A stretch of DNA of 64,000 nt from Aquimarina algiphila (GCF_007489275.1 NZ_VLNR01000012.1:1-64000), one strand, 5' to 3'; shown: positions 34,926 through 45,422, counted from the first letter of the stretch. The notes: generated by a model not told the origin, from the sequence alone. A program made the numbers and translations.

Positions 34926-35663
34926 ATGAAAATACGGCTACTATTTTTTTCCTCACTTTTTTGTTTCATATCCTATGGTCAGTTACTCAATAAAAATAAT
35001 CCAGACTACTATAATTGGTTTGATACATTTATAGGTATAGAGAATACAGGACTATATAATGGTGTATTATACACAGAGAAATATAATCTTATACATAAAA
35101 AACATCAATTTTTTAATTCATCTGATTTTATTCCGGGATCAGTTTCGTATGAAGGTAAGGAATACTATGGATTGATGATAAAATATAATATTTATGAAGA
35201 TAAGGTACTTATTAAATTGTCAAATAAATTTGGAGTAAGAACTTTACAGCTTATTTCCAGTAATGTGGATAATTTTAGTATTGGTGATCATAAATTTGTT
35301 AATATTCGTTCTGGAATAAGTACTACAAAAGAATCTGGATTCTATGAAGTTCTAACAAGTAATGATCGTTTTGTTTTTTATAAGAAACATCATAAAATTA
35401 AGAAAGAGCTCTTTAAAGAAGACCGGTTGTTATATGATTTTTTGGATAGAGAATCATATTTTCTTTTTTATAATGATAGTTACTATTTAATACGTACAAA
35501 AAGCGAATTAAACAGAGTTTTTCCAGAACTCAAGAAAGACATCACTACTTTTTATAACGCTAATAAGACAGTACGTAAATCAAATTCAGATATGTTTTGG
35601 ATACTTCTAATGAAAAAAATCCATTCACTGATTTCTAACAATAATAATAGTATAAAAGAATGA
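34926..35663 (+). CDS. Exported protein of unknown function, first gene of a TonB receptor operon
   Basis: This 245-residue protein has a signal peptide (about 1-18, ending FISYGQ). The mature part alternates short strands and charged segments (KYNIYEDKVLIKLSNKFG, DHKFVNIRSG, YEVLTSNDRFVFYKKHHKIKK) and has no motif I recognise. Its stop overlaps the TonB receptor start by 4 bases (ATGA), so the products are translationally coupled. It probably works in the periplasm or at the outer membrane with that receptor. Confidence 0.75.
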   Translation: MKIRLLFFSSLFCFISYGQLLNKNNPDYYNWFDTFIGIENTGLYNGVLYTEKYNLIHKKHQFFNSSDFIPGSVSYEGKEYYGLMIKYNIYEDKVLIKLSNKFGVRTLQLISSNVDNFSIGDHKFVNIRSGISTTKESGFYEVLTSNDRFVFYKKHHKIKKELFKEDRLLYDFLDRESYFLFYNDSYYLIRTKSELNRVFPELKKDITTFYNANKTVRKSNSDMFWILLMKKIHSLISNNNNSIKE

Positions 35664-38422
35664 GGTTTTTAATACGAATTATATTCTTTTTCGGGCTTAC
35701 CGTTATATACGCACAAGATAATCAACCTAAGGTGTCATTGTCGTTCGATAACGTTAATCTCAAAAATGCATTTAGTCAAATAGAAGAAGTAACAAATTAT
35801 CGTTTTTATTTTGTCGATGCTTGGTTAGGAGATAAAATTGTTTCTGGTAAGTATGAAAATACTCCGCTTAATGAAGTTTTAGAAGATATCTTTAAAGACA
35901 CCATTTTGAACTTTTTTATTTCTAATAAAAAAGGGATTATAATAACTCGTAATAGTGTTATTTATGATGAATTACCGAAGGGGTTTTTTGGAAATGAAAA
36001 AAAAGAAACTGTTGATAGTGGAGAAGAAATAAAGGTGAATCCGGTTTTTCAGATAAAAGATGGTATTTCAAAAAAGAGAAGAGCACAAACTATTCGAATA
36101 GGAAGAGAAAATAAAAATAGTGATCGATCTAGTTTTACTCTAGAAGGATATGCTATAAATAGTAGAACAGGTGCTCCAGTGTCTAACCTCTCGATTATTG
36201 TAAAAAATAAAAATACAGGAACCGATACAGATAAAAATGGATACTATGAGATAGAACTCTCTCCAGGTCTCAATATTTTAGAAACAAGTGCTATGGGAGT
36301 TGCAAATCAAACTAAAAGGATTATTATTTATAATGACGGTGAGTTGGATTTTAATCTCGAAGAAAGTTTAGAAGTTCTTGATGAAGTAATTATAGAATCA
36401 AATGTCAATGAAAATGTTAAAAGTGCAATAACAGGAGCAGAGAAAGTTGATGTAGAAGAATCAAAGAATATACCATTGGTACTTGGAGAACGTGATGTTT
36501 TAAAAGTAGCTACTACATTACCAGGAGTTACTACTGCTGGCGAAGGAGCCGTTGGATTTAATGTTAGAGGGGGTAAATCAGATCAGAATCTAATCTTACT
36601 AGATGACGCAGTGGTTTATAATCCTCAACATTTTTTCGGAGTATTTTCTGCATTAAACCCATTTACTCTTGGTGAAGTTAATATTTATAAAGGGAGTATA
36701 CCAGCAGAATACGGAGGTCGATTATCTTCTGTATTTGATATCAAAACAAGAGATAGTGATGCTAAGGAGTTTAAAGGAGAGGCCTCTATTGGTCCTGTTA
36801 CCGGTAATGTAGTATTAGAAACACCAGTGTTTAAAGATAAGTCTGCACTTATGGTTGGAGGAAGAGTAGCTTATGCGAATTGGATTTTAAGATCTCTGGA
36901 TGAAGAAAACCTACAAAATAGTGAGGCATCATTTTATGATGTTGTGGCAAAATATAATCATAAATTCAATGAGAATAATAAAATTAGTGCAACAGGCTAT
37001 TTTAGTAGAGATGACTTTAGTATTACTTCTGATTCATTGTATATTTATAAAAACAGAGCATTATCTCTTAACTGGGAGCATAAGTTTAATGAGAAGAATA
37101 GAGGTAATTTAATAGTAGTAAATAGTGCTTATGAATTTGATATAGAGTTTGATGGAGATACAAATGGTGATTTTAAACTAGGGAATAGTATTGAAGAAAC
37201 CGAATTAAAATTAAAAATGAAATACTTGTATAGTGATCGATTAAAGTTTGATTATGGTATTTCAAGTAAGTTATATGCATTGCGACCAGGAAATAAAAAA
37301 CCGGATGGTGCAGAATCTATTGTAACGCCTGTAAACGTTCCAAAAGAAAGAGGTTTAGAATCAGCTGCTTTTCTTTCTGGAAAGTTTGATGTAACCAAAA
37401 AATTATTATTGGATGCAGGGATTAGATTTTCTGTGTTTAATACATTGGGAGAATCATCACAGCGAATATATCAAGAAGGATTACCTAAAAATGATGGAAC
37501 TCTAATTGAAACAAGAGAATTTGACAAAAATGAAGTAGTCGAAACATATGGAGGACCAGAACTTAGATTGTCTGCGAGATATTTGATATTACCAGATTTT
37601 TCGGTCAAAGCAAGCTACAATAACACAATACAATATATACATAGATTATCTAATAATACCACAGCCTCTCCAATAGATACATGGAAACTTTCAGATTTAA
37701 ATATAGAACCGCAAAGGGCAAATCAATATTCTATCGGGCTATATAAAAACTTTAATCAGAATGCTTATGAGCTAAGTCTAGAAGGGTTTTATAAAAGATT
37801 AGATAAGATTTTAGATTTTAAAACAGGTGCACAAACATTACTAAATCAAAATATAGAAACCGAAGTTTTACAAGGGGATGGAAAATCATATGGTGCAGAA
37901 TTTTTAATAAGAAAAAACAAAGGAAAGTTTAATGGATGGTTAGCATATACTTATTCACGTTCTTTTATTAAGTTGGATAGTCCATTTAGAGAAGAACAAG
38001 TAAATGATGGAGATTTTTTTCCTTCAAATTTTGATAGGCCTCATGATATTAGTATGGTTACTAATTATAAATTTACAAGAAGATTTAGTCTATCTGCAAA
38101 CTTTGTATACCAGACAGGTAGACCTGTAACTTTTCCTATAGGGAATTTTAATTTTAATAATTCTGAATTTGTAGTGTACAGTGATCGTAATAAATTTAGA
38201 ATACCAGATTTTTATCGATTAGATATTGGTTTTAATGTTGAAGGCAATCACAAAAAGGGAAAAGTGGCCCATAGTTTTTGGACAATTTCTATATATAATG
38301 TATTGGGAAGAAATAATCCTTTCTCTGTCTTTTTTGTTACGGATGAGGGTGAGATTAAAGGATTACAAAGTTCAATTTTTTCGGTACCCGTGCCGTCGAT
38401 TACTTATAGTTTTAAATTTTGA
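35660..38422 (+). CDS. TonB-dependent receptor with STN and carboxypeptidase-like domains
   Basis: This 920-residue outer membrane receptor has a signal peptide (about 1-18). The STN domain (about 25-105) has VNLKNAFSQIEEVTNYRFYF. A CarboxypepD_reg-like domain follows (about 155-240; YAINSRTGAPVSNLSIIV). The plug (about 270-375) has FNVRGGKSDQNLILLDDAV and PAEYGGRLSSVFDIKTRD, and the barrel ends in VPSITYSFKF with a terminal aromatic residue. The STN domain suggests cross-talk with an anti-sigma factor, but no FecR/sigma pair is visible. It is followed by three DUF4249 lipoproteins, its usual partners. Confidence 0.9.
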   Translation: MRFLIRIIFFFGLTVIYAQDNQPKVSLSFDNVNLKNAFSQIEEVTNYRFYFVDAWLGDKIVSGKYENTPLNEVLEDIFKDTILNFFISNKKGIIITRNSVIYDELPKGFFGNEKKETVDSGEEIKVNPVFQIKDGISKKRRAQTIRIGRENKNSDRSSFTLEGYAINSRTGAPVSNLSIIVKNKNTGTDTDKNGYYEIELSPGLNILETSAMGVANQTKRIIIYNDGELDFNLEESLEVLDEVIIESNVNENVKSAITGAEKVDVEESKNIPLVLGERDVLKVATTLPGVTTAGEGAVGFNVRGGKSDQNLILLDDAVVYNPQHFFGVFSALNPFTLGEVNIYKGSIPAEYGGRLSSVFDIKTRDSDAKEFKGEASIGPVTGNVVLETPVFKDKSALMVGGRVAYANWILRSLDEENLQNSEASFYDVVAKYNHKFNENNKISATGYFSRDDFSITSDSLYIYKNRALSLNWEHKFNEKNRGNLIVVNSAYEFDIEFDGDTNGDFKLGNSIEETELKLKMKYLYSDRLKFDYGISSKLYALRPGNKKPDGAESIVTPVNVPKERGLESAAFLSGKFDVTKKLLLDAGIRFSVFNTLGESSQRIYQEGLPKNDGTLIETREFDKNEVVETYGGPELRLSARYLILPDFSVKASYNNTIQYIHRLSNNTTASPIDTWKLSDLNIEPQRANQYSIGLYKNFNQNAYELSLEGFYKRLDKILDFKTGAQTLLNQNIETEVLQGDGKSYGAEFLIRKNKGKFNGWLAYTYSRSFIKLDSPFREEQVNDGDFFPSNFDRPHDISMVTNYKFTRRFSLSANFVYQTGRPVTFPIGNFNFNNSEFVVYSDRNKFRIPDFYRLDIGFNVEGNHKKGKVAHSFWTISIYNVLGRNNPFSVFFVTDEGEIKGLQSSIFSVPVPSITYSFKF

Positions 38423-38444
38423 TGAGGTATTCTATATTATAGCT

Positions 38445-39641
38445 ATGAAATACTATAAGAAATATTATATGTTATTTGTAATCATGATCATATTTTCTGC
38501 TGTAAATTGTACTGAAGAATTTGAACCCAAAACAGAAATTTTTGAAAGTCTTTTGGTAATTGAAGGAAACATTACAGATGAGTTAAAACGACATGAAATT
38601 TTGTTGTCAAAAACATTTCGTTTTGAAGAAGAAAATAGTTCTTTAGGAGAAAGTAATGCTGAAGTTATGGTTGTTGATAATAAAGGAAACGAATTTATTT
38701 TTGAAGAAACTACTCCTGGGGTATATAGGTCTATATCTCCTTTTCAAGCTGTTTCTGGTCGAGAATATACGCTATCAATACGAACTAATGATGAGAAGTC
38801 CTATATTTCCAGCCCAATGATATTACCAGTGAAAAATGAAATAGATAATCTTTATGTAGAACGTATGACTAATGATGAAGGATTAGAAGGAGTTGGTATT
38901 TTTGTGGATAATTTCGATCCAAGCGGTAATGCTTCTTTTTATAGATACGAATTTGAAGAAACATATAGATTTAATGCACCTAGTTTTAATGACGAGGATA
39001 TTGTTTTGGATTCTGAAGATCCTTTTGTTATTGATTTTGTTCCAAGACCTCAAAATAAGAGAACTTGTTATAAAACCGATGTTTCTCAAGGGATTATAAT
39101 TACCAAGACCGAAGATTTTGATGAAAATAGAGTGTCTAAGTTTTTAGTTAGATTTATCGGGGTGGATGATTACAGAAATAGTGATAGATACTCTATTTTG
39201 GTGCATCAATTTGTTCAATCTAGAGAAGCGCATTCATTTTATGAAAATGTTAAAAGCTTTTCTAGTTCAGTAACTTTGTTTTCTCAAACTCAACCAGGAT
39301 TTATTGAAGGAAATATTAATTCAGTCGATAACTCTGATGAAAATGTGTTGGGTTTTTTTCAGGTTACATCAACCACTACAAAACGCATATTTTTTAATTA
39401 TAGGGACTTTTTCCCAACAGAGCCTATCCCTCCATTCTTTGTAGGATGTGAATCATTTGCGCCTATTATAGTTCCAATTCCAGTAGCTCTAATTAATGAG
39501 TTAAATGCGGATAGGTATTTATTTGATGGAGAAACAGGGGTAAATAATATTTTTGAAGGGCCTTATTTATTAGTGCCCAAGATATGTGGAGATTGTACCG
39601 TTTTGGGAACTAATAAAAGACCAGATTTTTGGGAAGATTAA
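38445..39641 (+). CDS. DUF4249 lipoprotein, copy 1
   Basis: The ATG at 38445 is chosen because it gives a lipoprotein signal ending AVNC and avoids a long overlap with the receptor gene. The 398-residue protein has FESLLVIEGNITDELKRHEI, a DUF4249 start, and an extended beta-rich body. Characteristic blocks shared with the next two genes are LSKTFRFE, FVDNFDPSGNASFYRYEF, SDRYSILVHQFVQSRE and FFNYRDFFP. DUF4249 proteins accompany TonB receptors and probably sit on the cell surface as substrate-capturing partners; the substrate is unknown. Confidence 0.85.
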   Translation: MKYYKKYYMLFVIMIIFSAVNCTEEFEPKTEIFESLLVIEGNITDELKRHEILLSKTFRFEEENSSLGESNAEVMVVDNKGNEFIFEETTPGVYRSISPFQAVSGREYTLSIRTNDEKSYISSPMILPVKNEIDNLYVERMTNDEGLEGVGIFVDNFDPSGNASFYRYEFEETYRFNAPSFNDEDIVLDSEDPFVIDFVPRPQNKRTCYKTDVSQGIIITKTEDFDENRVSKFLVRFIGVDDYRNSDRYSILVHQFVQSREAHSFYENVKSFSSSVTLFSQTQPGFIEGNINSVDNSDENVLGFFQVTSTTTKRIFFNYRDFFPTEPIPPFFVGCESFAPIIVPIPVALINELNADRYLFDGETGVNNIFEGPYLLVPKICGDCTVLGTNKRPDFWED

Positions 39642-39645
39642 TAAC

Positions 39646-40842
39646 ATGAATTTAAAAAATAGAATACATCGTTTTTTTCTAGGATTAGTAGTCATTTGTT
39701 TAACAAATTGTACAGAAGAATTTGTACCTAAAACCGAAACTTTTGAAAGCCTTTTGGTAATAGAAGGAAACATTACGAATGAATTAAAACAGCATAAAAT
39801 TCAATTATCAAAAACATTTCGTTTTGAGGATGAAAGTGGAACATTTGGAGAAAGTAATGCAGAGGTAATAGTTGTTGATAGTGATCAAAATGAATATGTT
39901 TTTGAAGAAACTGACTCAGGGGTATATATATCTACGACATCTTTTCAAGCAATTTCTGGGCTAGAATATACATTGTCGATACGCACAAGCGATGGGAAAT
40001 CATATGTCTCTGATCCTGTTGTTTTACCGGCAGAAACAGAAATAGATAACCTTTATGCAGAACGTATGACTAATGATGATGGGTTAGAAGGAGTAGGTAT
40101 TTTTGTAGATAGTTTTGATGCTACAGGGAACGCCTCGTTTTATCGGTATGAGTATGCCGAGACATATAGATTTGTTGCGCCGTCGTTTTCTTTTATTGAT
40201 CTCGAAGTGATTTCAGAAGATCCTTTTGTGGTTGATTTTACACCAAGACCAATCGAAAAAAGAACATGTTATAAAACTGATCTTTCAACAGATATAATTC
40301 TGGCAAAGACTGAAGGACTTAATGAAAATCGAATTTCTCGTTTTTTGGTTCATTTTGTAGGAACAGATGATTATAGTATTAGTGATCGTTATTCTATACA
40401 GGTTAATCAATTTGTGCAGTCCAGAGAAGCTCAGGTGTTTTATGAAACGATAGAAGACTTTTCTGGTTCAGAAACCTTGTTTTCGCAAATACAACCAGGG
40501 TTTATAGCAGGTAATATTGAAGCTATTGAAAATCCTGACGAAAATGTACTTGGGTTTTTTCAAGTATCATCAGTATCATCAAAACGTATATTTTTTAATT
40601 ATAGAGATTTTTTTGTAGTAGAGGATCTACCACCATATTTTTTTAGTTGTGAAGGTATTGCTCCGCCAATTATGCCTTCTCCAGGCATTTTTACGAACAC
40701 ATTTAATACAGGACTTTTTTTATTTTTAGAAGAAACAGGATCAAATGATGTAGAAACTGGACCATATCGTATAGTGCCTAAGGAATGTGGTGATTGTACA
40801 GAGGTAGGAAGTAGTGAAGTACCAGAGTTTTGGGAGAATTAA
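39646..40842 (+). CDS. DUF4249 lipoprotein, copy 2
   Basis: The start at 39646 lies 4 bases after the previous stop and gives a lipoprotein signal ending LTNC at C22. The 398-residue protein is collinear with copies 1 and 3 across its whole length (FESLLVIEGNI, GVGIFVDSFDATGNASFYRYE, ISDRYSIQVNQFVQSREA, KRIFFNYRDFF). The C-terminal third differs most between copies (FFSCEGIAPPIMPSPG here). Differences there may set ligand preference. All three end with a CGDC motif and a PEFWEN or PDFWED tail. Confidence 0.85.
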   Translation: MNLKNRIHRFFLGLVVICLTNCTEEFVPKTETFESLLVIEGNITNELKQHKIQLSKTFRFEDESGTFGESNAEVIVVDSDQNEYVFEETDSGVYISTTSFQAISGLEYTLSIRTSDGKSYVSDPVVLPAETEIDNLYAERMTNDDGLEGVGIFVDSFDATGNASFYRYEYAETYRFVAPSFSFIDLEVISEDPFVVDFTPRPIEKRTCYKTDLSTDIILAKTEGLNENRISRFLVHFVGTDDYSISDRYSIQVNQFVQSREAQVFYETIEDFSGSETLFSQIQPGFIAGNIEAIENPDENVLGFFQVSSVSSKRIFFNYRDFFVVEDLPPYFFSCEGIAPPIMPSPGIFTNTFNTGLFLFLEETGSNDVETGPYRIVPKECGDCTEVGSSEVPEFWEN

Positions 40843-40846
40843 TATA

Positions 40847-42028
40847 ATGAAAACGAATAATAATACATATCGTATACTTTTAGGAATGCTCATCTTGTTT
40901 TGTATAACAAATTGTACAGAAGAGTTTAAACTACAAACAGAGACTTTTGAAGATATTATTGTTATCGAAGCTAATATTACAGATGAGTTAAAACACCAAG
41001 TGGTTAAGTTGTCAAAAACCTTTCGGTTTGAAGATGATAATTTATCGGGAGAAAAGGATGCTGAAGTGAAGATTAGTGATAGTGAAGGGAGTGAGTATCT
41101 CTTTCAGGAAACAGATTTAGGGGTGTATACATCAGTATTGCCTTTTCAGGCATTATCCGATAGAGAGTATACTTTATCAATTCAAACCAATGACGGTAAA
41201 TCATATATATCTGATTCGGTAGAATTAACACCAAAAACAAGTATAGACAAACTATATGCTGAGCGAATTATTAATGAAAAAGGTAAGGAAGGAATAGGGA
41301 TTTTTGTAGATAGTTTTGATGCAACAGGTAATGCGTCTTTTTACAGATATGAATTCGAAGAAACATTTAGATTTGTAGCTCCAGAATTTAATGATTTTGA
41401 TTTAATTTTACTTTCTGATAACCCATTAACGGTGGATTTCGTTAGACGACCTTTAGAAAAAAGAGTATGCTATAAAACAAACCCTGCTTTAGATATTTTA
41501 ATTACAAAAACTGAAGATTTTGATGAAAATAGAGTGTCAAAATTTTTGGTTCGTTTTATTGGTATCGATGATTATACAATAAGTGATCGCTATTCAATTC
41601 TAGTACATCAGTTTGTGCAGTCGAGAGAAACATATGAGTTTTATCAAACACTGAAAGAATTTTCTAATTCTATAACCTTGTTTTCTCAAACACAACCTGG
41701 ATTTATTGTAGGTAATATCAAATCGCTTTCTAATGAAAAAGAAAATGTTTTAGGGCTTTTTCAGGTTTCTTCAATATCATCAAAACGTATTTTTTTTAAT
41801 TATAGAGACTTTTTTCCAAAAGAAGACTTACCTCCTTATTTTGAAGATTGTAATATTGGTGCGCCACGTATAAATGGATTTTCTAGTATAATAAGGTCGG
41901 GATTGTTTTTGTTTGCTGGTCTTAATGATGACCCAGAACAAGGAGGTCCATATAAGTTAGTAGAAAAGGAGTGTGGTGATTGTACAGAGATAGGTAATAG
42001 TGAAATCCCAGAATTTTGGGAAAATTAA
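40847..42028 (+). CDS. DUF4249 lipoprotein, copy 3
   Basis: The start at 40847 lies 4 bases after the previous stop and gives a lipoprotein signal ending ITNC. The 393-residue protein matches copies 1 and 2 in order (FEDIIVIEANI, GIGIFVDSFDATGNASFYRYEF, ISDRYSILVHQFVQSRET, KRIFFNYRDFFP) and ends ECGDCTEIG, then PEFWEN. It is the most diverged copy in the early region (QVVKLSKTFRFEDDNLSGEKDAE). It is part of the receptor operon and precedes the MG2-like gene by 2 bases. Confidence 0.85.
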   Translation: MKTNNNTYRILLGMLILFCITNCTEEFKLQTETFEDIIVIEANITDELKHQVVKLSKTFRFEDDNLSGEKDAEVKISDSEGSEYLFQETDLGVYTSVLPFQALSDREYTLSIQTNDGKSYISDSVELTPKTSIDKLYAERIINEKGKEGIGIFVDSFDATGNASFYRYEFEETFRFVAPEFNDFDLILLSDNPLTVDFVRRPLEKRVCYKTNPALDILITKTEDFDENRVSKFLVRFIGIDDYTISDRYSILVHQFVQSRETYEFYQTLKEFSNSITLFSQTQPGFIVGNIKSLSNEKENVLGLFQVSSISSKRIFFNYRDFFPKEDLPPYFEDCNIGAPRINGFSSIIRSGLFLFAGLNDDPEQGGPYKLVEKECGDCTEIGNSEIPEFWEN

Positions 42029-42030
42029 TT

Positions 42031-43788
42031 ATGAAAATTATGAATAGACATAGTATGAAATTAGTGGTGATCTTTCTTTTATTTTATTCATTGGTTAATT
42101 CTCAATCAAATACCGAAGATAAATTACAATCTATAGACTATAAGGATATACCTCAAGAAAAAGTTTATATACATTACAATTCATCATTATTATTCACAGG
42201 AGAATATTTATACTATAGTTTATACTGTATTAATGCTAAGCTTAACCTCTTGAGTGATTTGAGTAAAATTGCATATGTGGAGTTAGTAGGAGAGGATAAA
42301 AAAAGTATTTTCCAACATAAAATAAATTTGAATAAAGGAGTAGGGCAAGGAGATTTTTTCCTTCCAGTTACTATTCCTTCTGGGAATTATAAACTTGTAG
42401 GATACACGCAATGGATGAATAACGGGGTTAAGAATAATTTTTTTCAAGGAGATATTAGTGTCATAAATCCTTATCAAGGTAATCAAAAAAACATTTTAGA
42501 GACTTCAGATAAGAAAGAGATAAATAGTGATTCGGATCTGATTCAAAATGATAATACTAATGTAAAACTGATTCTGAATAAGAAAAAATTTACTAAAAGG
42601 AGTAAGGTTCAATTAACCATAAAAGATATAAGAAGCAATCTTGGGTATGGAAATTATTCAATATCAGTTAAAAAGAAGGATACATCCTTTCAAGAAGCAT
42701 CAAGATATAGCACCAAAACATTTTTTTCTCTGTATGAATCACAACAAAGTGGTAGTCCTAAAAAAATTGTTCCACCAGAACTTAGAGGAGAGCTTATATC
42801 GGGAAAGATTACTCCTGTAGATTCGGGAACTTTAGTATCTAATAAGAAAGTAGCTATATCAATACCTGGTGAGAATTATGAATTAAAAATAGCAGAAGCA
42901 GATGGGGACGGAGTGTTTTATTTTAATGTAGACAAGGCCCACATTGAGCAGGATGCCTTAGTTCAGGTATTAGGCGATAAAGAGAAATTCAGAATAACCT
43001 TGGATGATCCTAAATCCCCTGATTATTCTGATCTTGTATTTAATAAATTTTCATTGTCTTCAGAATCTAAATCATCCGTTTTGGAACGCAGTGTGTATAA
43101 TCAAATACGCAATGGATACTTCTCTGTTAAACCTGATACACTGGCTTTAAATGATGATAAGTCTCGTTTTTATGGAGATATTGCACAGGTTTTTAATTTA
43201 GATGATTACACAAGATTCCCTACAATAAGAGAAACTTTGGTAGAAATTGTAAATAATGCATGGATTAAAAAGATTGATGAAGAGCAATATGTTTTTCAGG
43301 TTCGTGGCTATGAATCTTCTTCAAATTATGCATTTCTACCACTCGTTATTATTGATGGCGTCATAATTCAGGATCATAGTACTATAGTGGATTATAATGC
43401 AAACAAAATTAAAAGTATTAAACTTATAAGAGATTTGTATTTTCTAAATTCACAAATGTTTCAAGGAGTGATAGATATAGAAACAATAGATGGGGATTAT
43501 TATAAATCATTTAGAAGTGAAGGGGTGTATAGCTTGACTTTATCAAAACCATTGCCTATAAAAAAATATTATCACGAACAATATGATGAAGCTACAAAGT
43601 CTACAACAGATCATATTCCGGATTATAGACATCAATTACTGTGGATACCCAACCTTAAATTTGATGCTAAAGAGATGGTAATTGACTTTTTTACATCAGA
43701 CAATGTTGGGCAATATGAAATCTCACTAGAAGGATTTACTGATAAAGGAAAACCAGTCTCTATTCGAGAAATATTGATAGTCGAATAA
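42031..43788 (+). CDS. Exported MG2-like / carboxypeptidase-like-domain protein
   Basis: Starting at the ATG 42031 gives 585 residues with a signal peptide ending SLVNSQ; 42040 is also possible. The frame opens farther up at 42016, inside copy 3, but that start is unlikely. The N-terminal domain (YIHYNSSLLFTGEYLYYSLYCINA, cited by its TGEYLYYSLY core; later YKLVGYTQWMNNG and FFQGDISVINP) resembles macroglobulin-like MG2 modules found beside Bacteroidota TonB receptors. A second beta domain lies near 250-330. It ends the operon. A periplasmic or surface role is inferred; substrate unknown. Confidence 0.7.
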   Translation: MKIMNRHSMKLVVIFLLFYSLVNSQSNTEDKLQSIDYKDIPQEKVYIHYNSSLLFTGEYLYYSLYCINAKLNLLSDLSKIAYVELVGEDKKSIFQHKINLNKGVGQGDFFLPVTIPSGNYKLVGYTQWMNNGVKNNFFQGDISVINPYQGNQKNILETSDKKEINSDSDLIQNDNTNVKLILNKKKFTKRSKVQLTIKDIRSNLGYGNYSISVKKKDTSFQEASRYSTKTFFSLYESQQSGSPKKIVPPELRGELISGKITPVDSGTLVSNKKVAISIPGENYELKIAEADGDGVFYFNVDKAHIEQDALVQVLGDKEKFRITLDDPKSPDYSDLVFNKFSLSSESKSSVLERSVYNQIRNGYFSVKPDTLALNDDKSRFYGDIAQVFNLDDYTRFPTIRETLVEIVNNAWIKKIDEEQYVFQVRGYESSSNYAFLPLVIIDGVIIQDHSTIVDYNANKIKSIKLIRDLYFLNSQMFQGVIDIETIDGDYYKSFRSEGVYSLTLSKPLPIKKYYHEQYDEATKSTTDHIPDYRHQLLWIPNLKFDAKEMVIDFFTSDNVGQYEISLEGFTDKGKPVSIREILIVE

Positions 43789-43883
43789 TTTATTTTACCA
43801 TTCTATATTTCGGAATACAAAAATCTAGTTTCATTTTTTGAAACTCATTCTGATTATGTTTGCATGTATGAAAAAAGGAATAT

Positions 43884-45422
43884 ATGCTGACAAAGGTCTT
43901 TGGTAGTGCTGTTTTTGGTGTTGAAGCAACATCAATAACTGTAGAAGTAAATATTGATAAAGGGATTGGGTATCATTTGGTAGGGTTGCCTGATAATGCG
44001 ATAAAGGAAAGTAGTTATCGTATCGCAGCTGCTTTACAAAATAACGGTTACAAATTACCAGGAAAGAAAATTACTATCAATATGGCGCCTGCAGATTTAA
44101 GAAAAGAAGGATCTGCATATGATCTTACTTTGGCATTAGGAATCCTTGCTGCAAGCTCACAAATCAAAGGAGATACTGTTTCTGATTATCTAATTATGGG
44201 GGAACTTTCTCTAGATGGAAGTCTGCAACCGATAAAAGGAGCTCTTCCAATAGCCATTAAGGCCAGAGAAGAAGGTTTTAAAGGTTTTATACTTCCAAAA
44301 CAAAATGCTAAAGAGGCTGCAATTGTAGATCATCTAGAGGTGTATGGTGTTGATAATATTAAAGAGGTAATTGATTATTTTGATGATAAAGGACAATTAG
44401 AACAAACTATCGTTGACACTAGGGAAGAATTTTATTCGGCGCTTGCTAATCCCGAATTTGATTTTGCCGATGTAAAAGGGCAAGAAAGTATAAAACGTTG
44501 TATGGAAATTGCGGCCGCGGGAGGTCATAATATTATATTGGTAGGTCCTCCGGGTAGTGGAAAAACGATGTTAAGTAAGAGGTTACCAAGTATTCTTCCG
44601 CCTATGTCTTTGCAAGAAGCATTAGAAACGACCAAAATTCATAGTGTCGTTGGGCGTATTAAAGATAATGTTGGATTAATGGCACAACGACCATTTAGAA
44701 GTCCACATCACACGATCTCAAATGTAGCTTTAGTTGGAGGAGGAAGTTATCCACAACCAGGAGAAATATCCCTATCACATAATGGAGTTTTATTTTTGGA
44801 TGAGTTGCCAGAATTTAAAAGAGAAGTGTTAGAGGTAATGCGTCAACCTTTAGAAGACAGAGAAGTAACAATTTCGAGAGCAAAATTTACAGTCACTTAT
44901 CCATCTAGTTTTATGTTAGTGGCGAGCATGAATCCGAGTCCGGGAGGTTATTTTAATGATCCTGACGCGCCTGTAGTCTCTTCTCCTGCAGAAATGCAAC
45001 GTTATCTAAGTAAGATTTCCGGGCCTTTATTAGATAGAATTGATATTCATATTGAAGTTACTCCGGTTCCATTTGATAAACTTAGCGAAGAAAGAAGAGG
45101 AGAGCCTAGTGTCGATATTCGGAAACGAGTGATTGTAGCAAGAGATATTCAGACCAAGCGATTTGAAAAGTTACAGAGTATTCATTACAATGCACAAATG
45201 GGGGTAAAACAAATACGAGAATTTTGTGCACTTGATAAAAATTCAAAAGAATTACTGAAAACAGCAATGGAAAGGTTAAATCTATCAGCAAGAGCTTATG
45301 ATCGTATTCTAAAAGTTTCAAGAACTATTGCAGACCTTGAAGGTTCTAAGGATATAAAAGGAAATCATATCTCTGAAGCCATACAATACAGAAGCCTGGA
45401 TCGGGATGGTTGGTTAGGCTAG
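43884..45422 (+). CDS. comM: YifB/ComM family Mg-chelatase-like AAA+ ATPase
   Basis: This 512-residue cytosolic ATPase has an N-terminal ChlI/Lon-like domain (about 1-160; GIGYHLVGLPDNAIKESSYRI, cited by its GLPDNAIKES core). The AAA+ core has Walker A GPPGSGKTM near 220 and a Walker B region LFLDELPEF. The C-terminal Mg-chelatase-type domain ends SRTIADLEGS. In other bacteria ComM is a branch-migration helicase that helps incoming DNA integrate during transformation. Length is normal. It stands alone, with a 95-base gap upstream. Confidence 0.93.
   Translation: MLTKVFGSAVFGVEATSITVEVNIDKGIGYHLVGLPDNAIKESSYRIAAALQNNGYKLPGKKITINMAPADLRKEGSAYDLTLALGILAASSQIKGDTVSDYLIMGELSLDGSLQPIKGALPIAIKAREEGFKGFILPKQNAKEAAIVDHLEVYGVDNIKEVIDYFDDKGQLEQTIVDTREEFYSALANPEFDFADVKGQESIKRCMEIAAAGGHNIILVGPPGSGKTMLSKRLPSILPPMSLQEALETTKIHSVVGRIKDNVGLMAQRPFRSPHHTISNVALVGGGSYPQPGEISLSHNGVLFLDELPEFKREVLEVMRQPLEDREVTISRAKFTVTYPSSFMLVASMNPSPGGYFNDPDAPVVSSPAEMQRYLSKISGPLLDRIDIHIEVTPVPFDKLSEERRGEPSVDIRKRVIVARDIQTKRFEKLQSIHYNAQMGVKQIREFCALDKNSKELLKTAMERLNLSARAYDRILKVSRTIADLEGSKDIKGNHISEAIQYRSLDRDGWLG

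Noticed and set aside
38226..38444. Upstream extension of DUF4249 copy 1
   Set aside because: It overlaps the receptor C-terminus in another frame; the ATG at 38445 gives a proper lipoprotein signal.
39586..39645. Upstream extension of DUF4249 copy 2
   Set aside because: It overlaps copy 1; the start at 39646 gives the lipoprotein signal.
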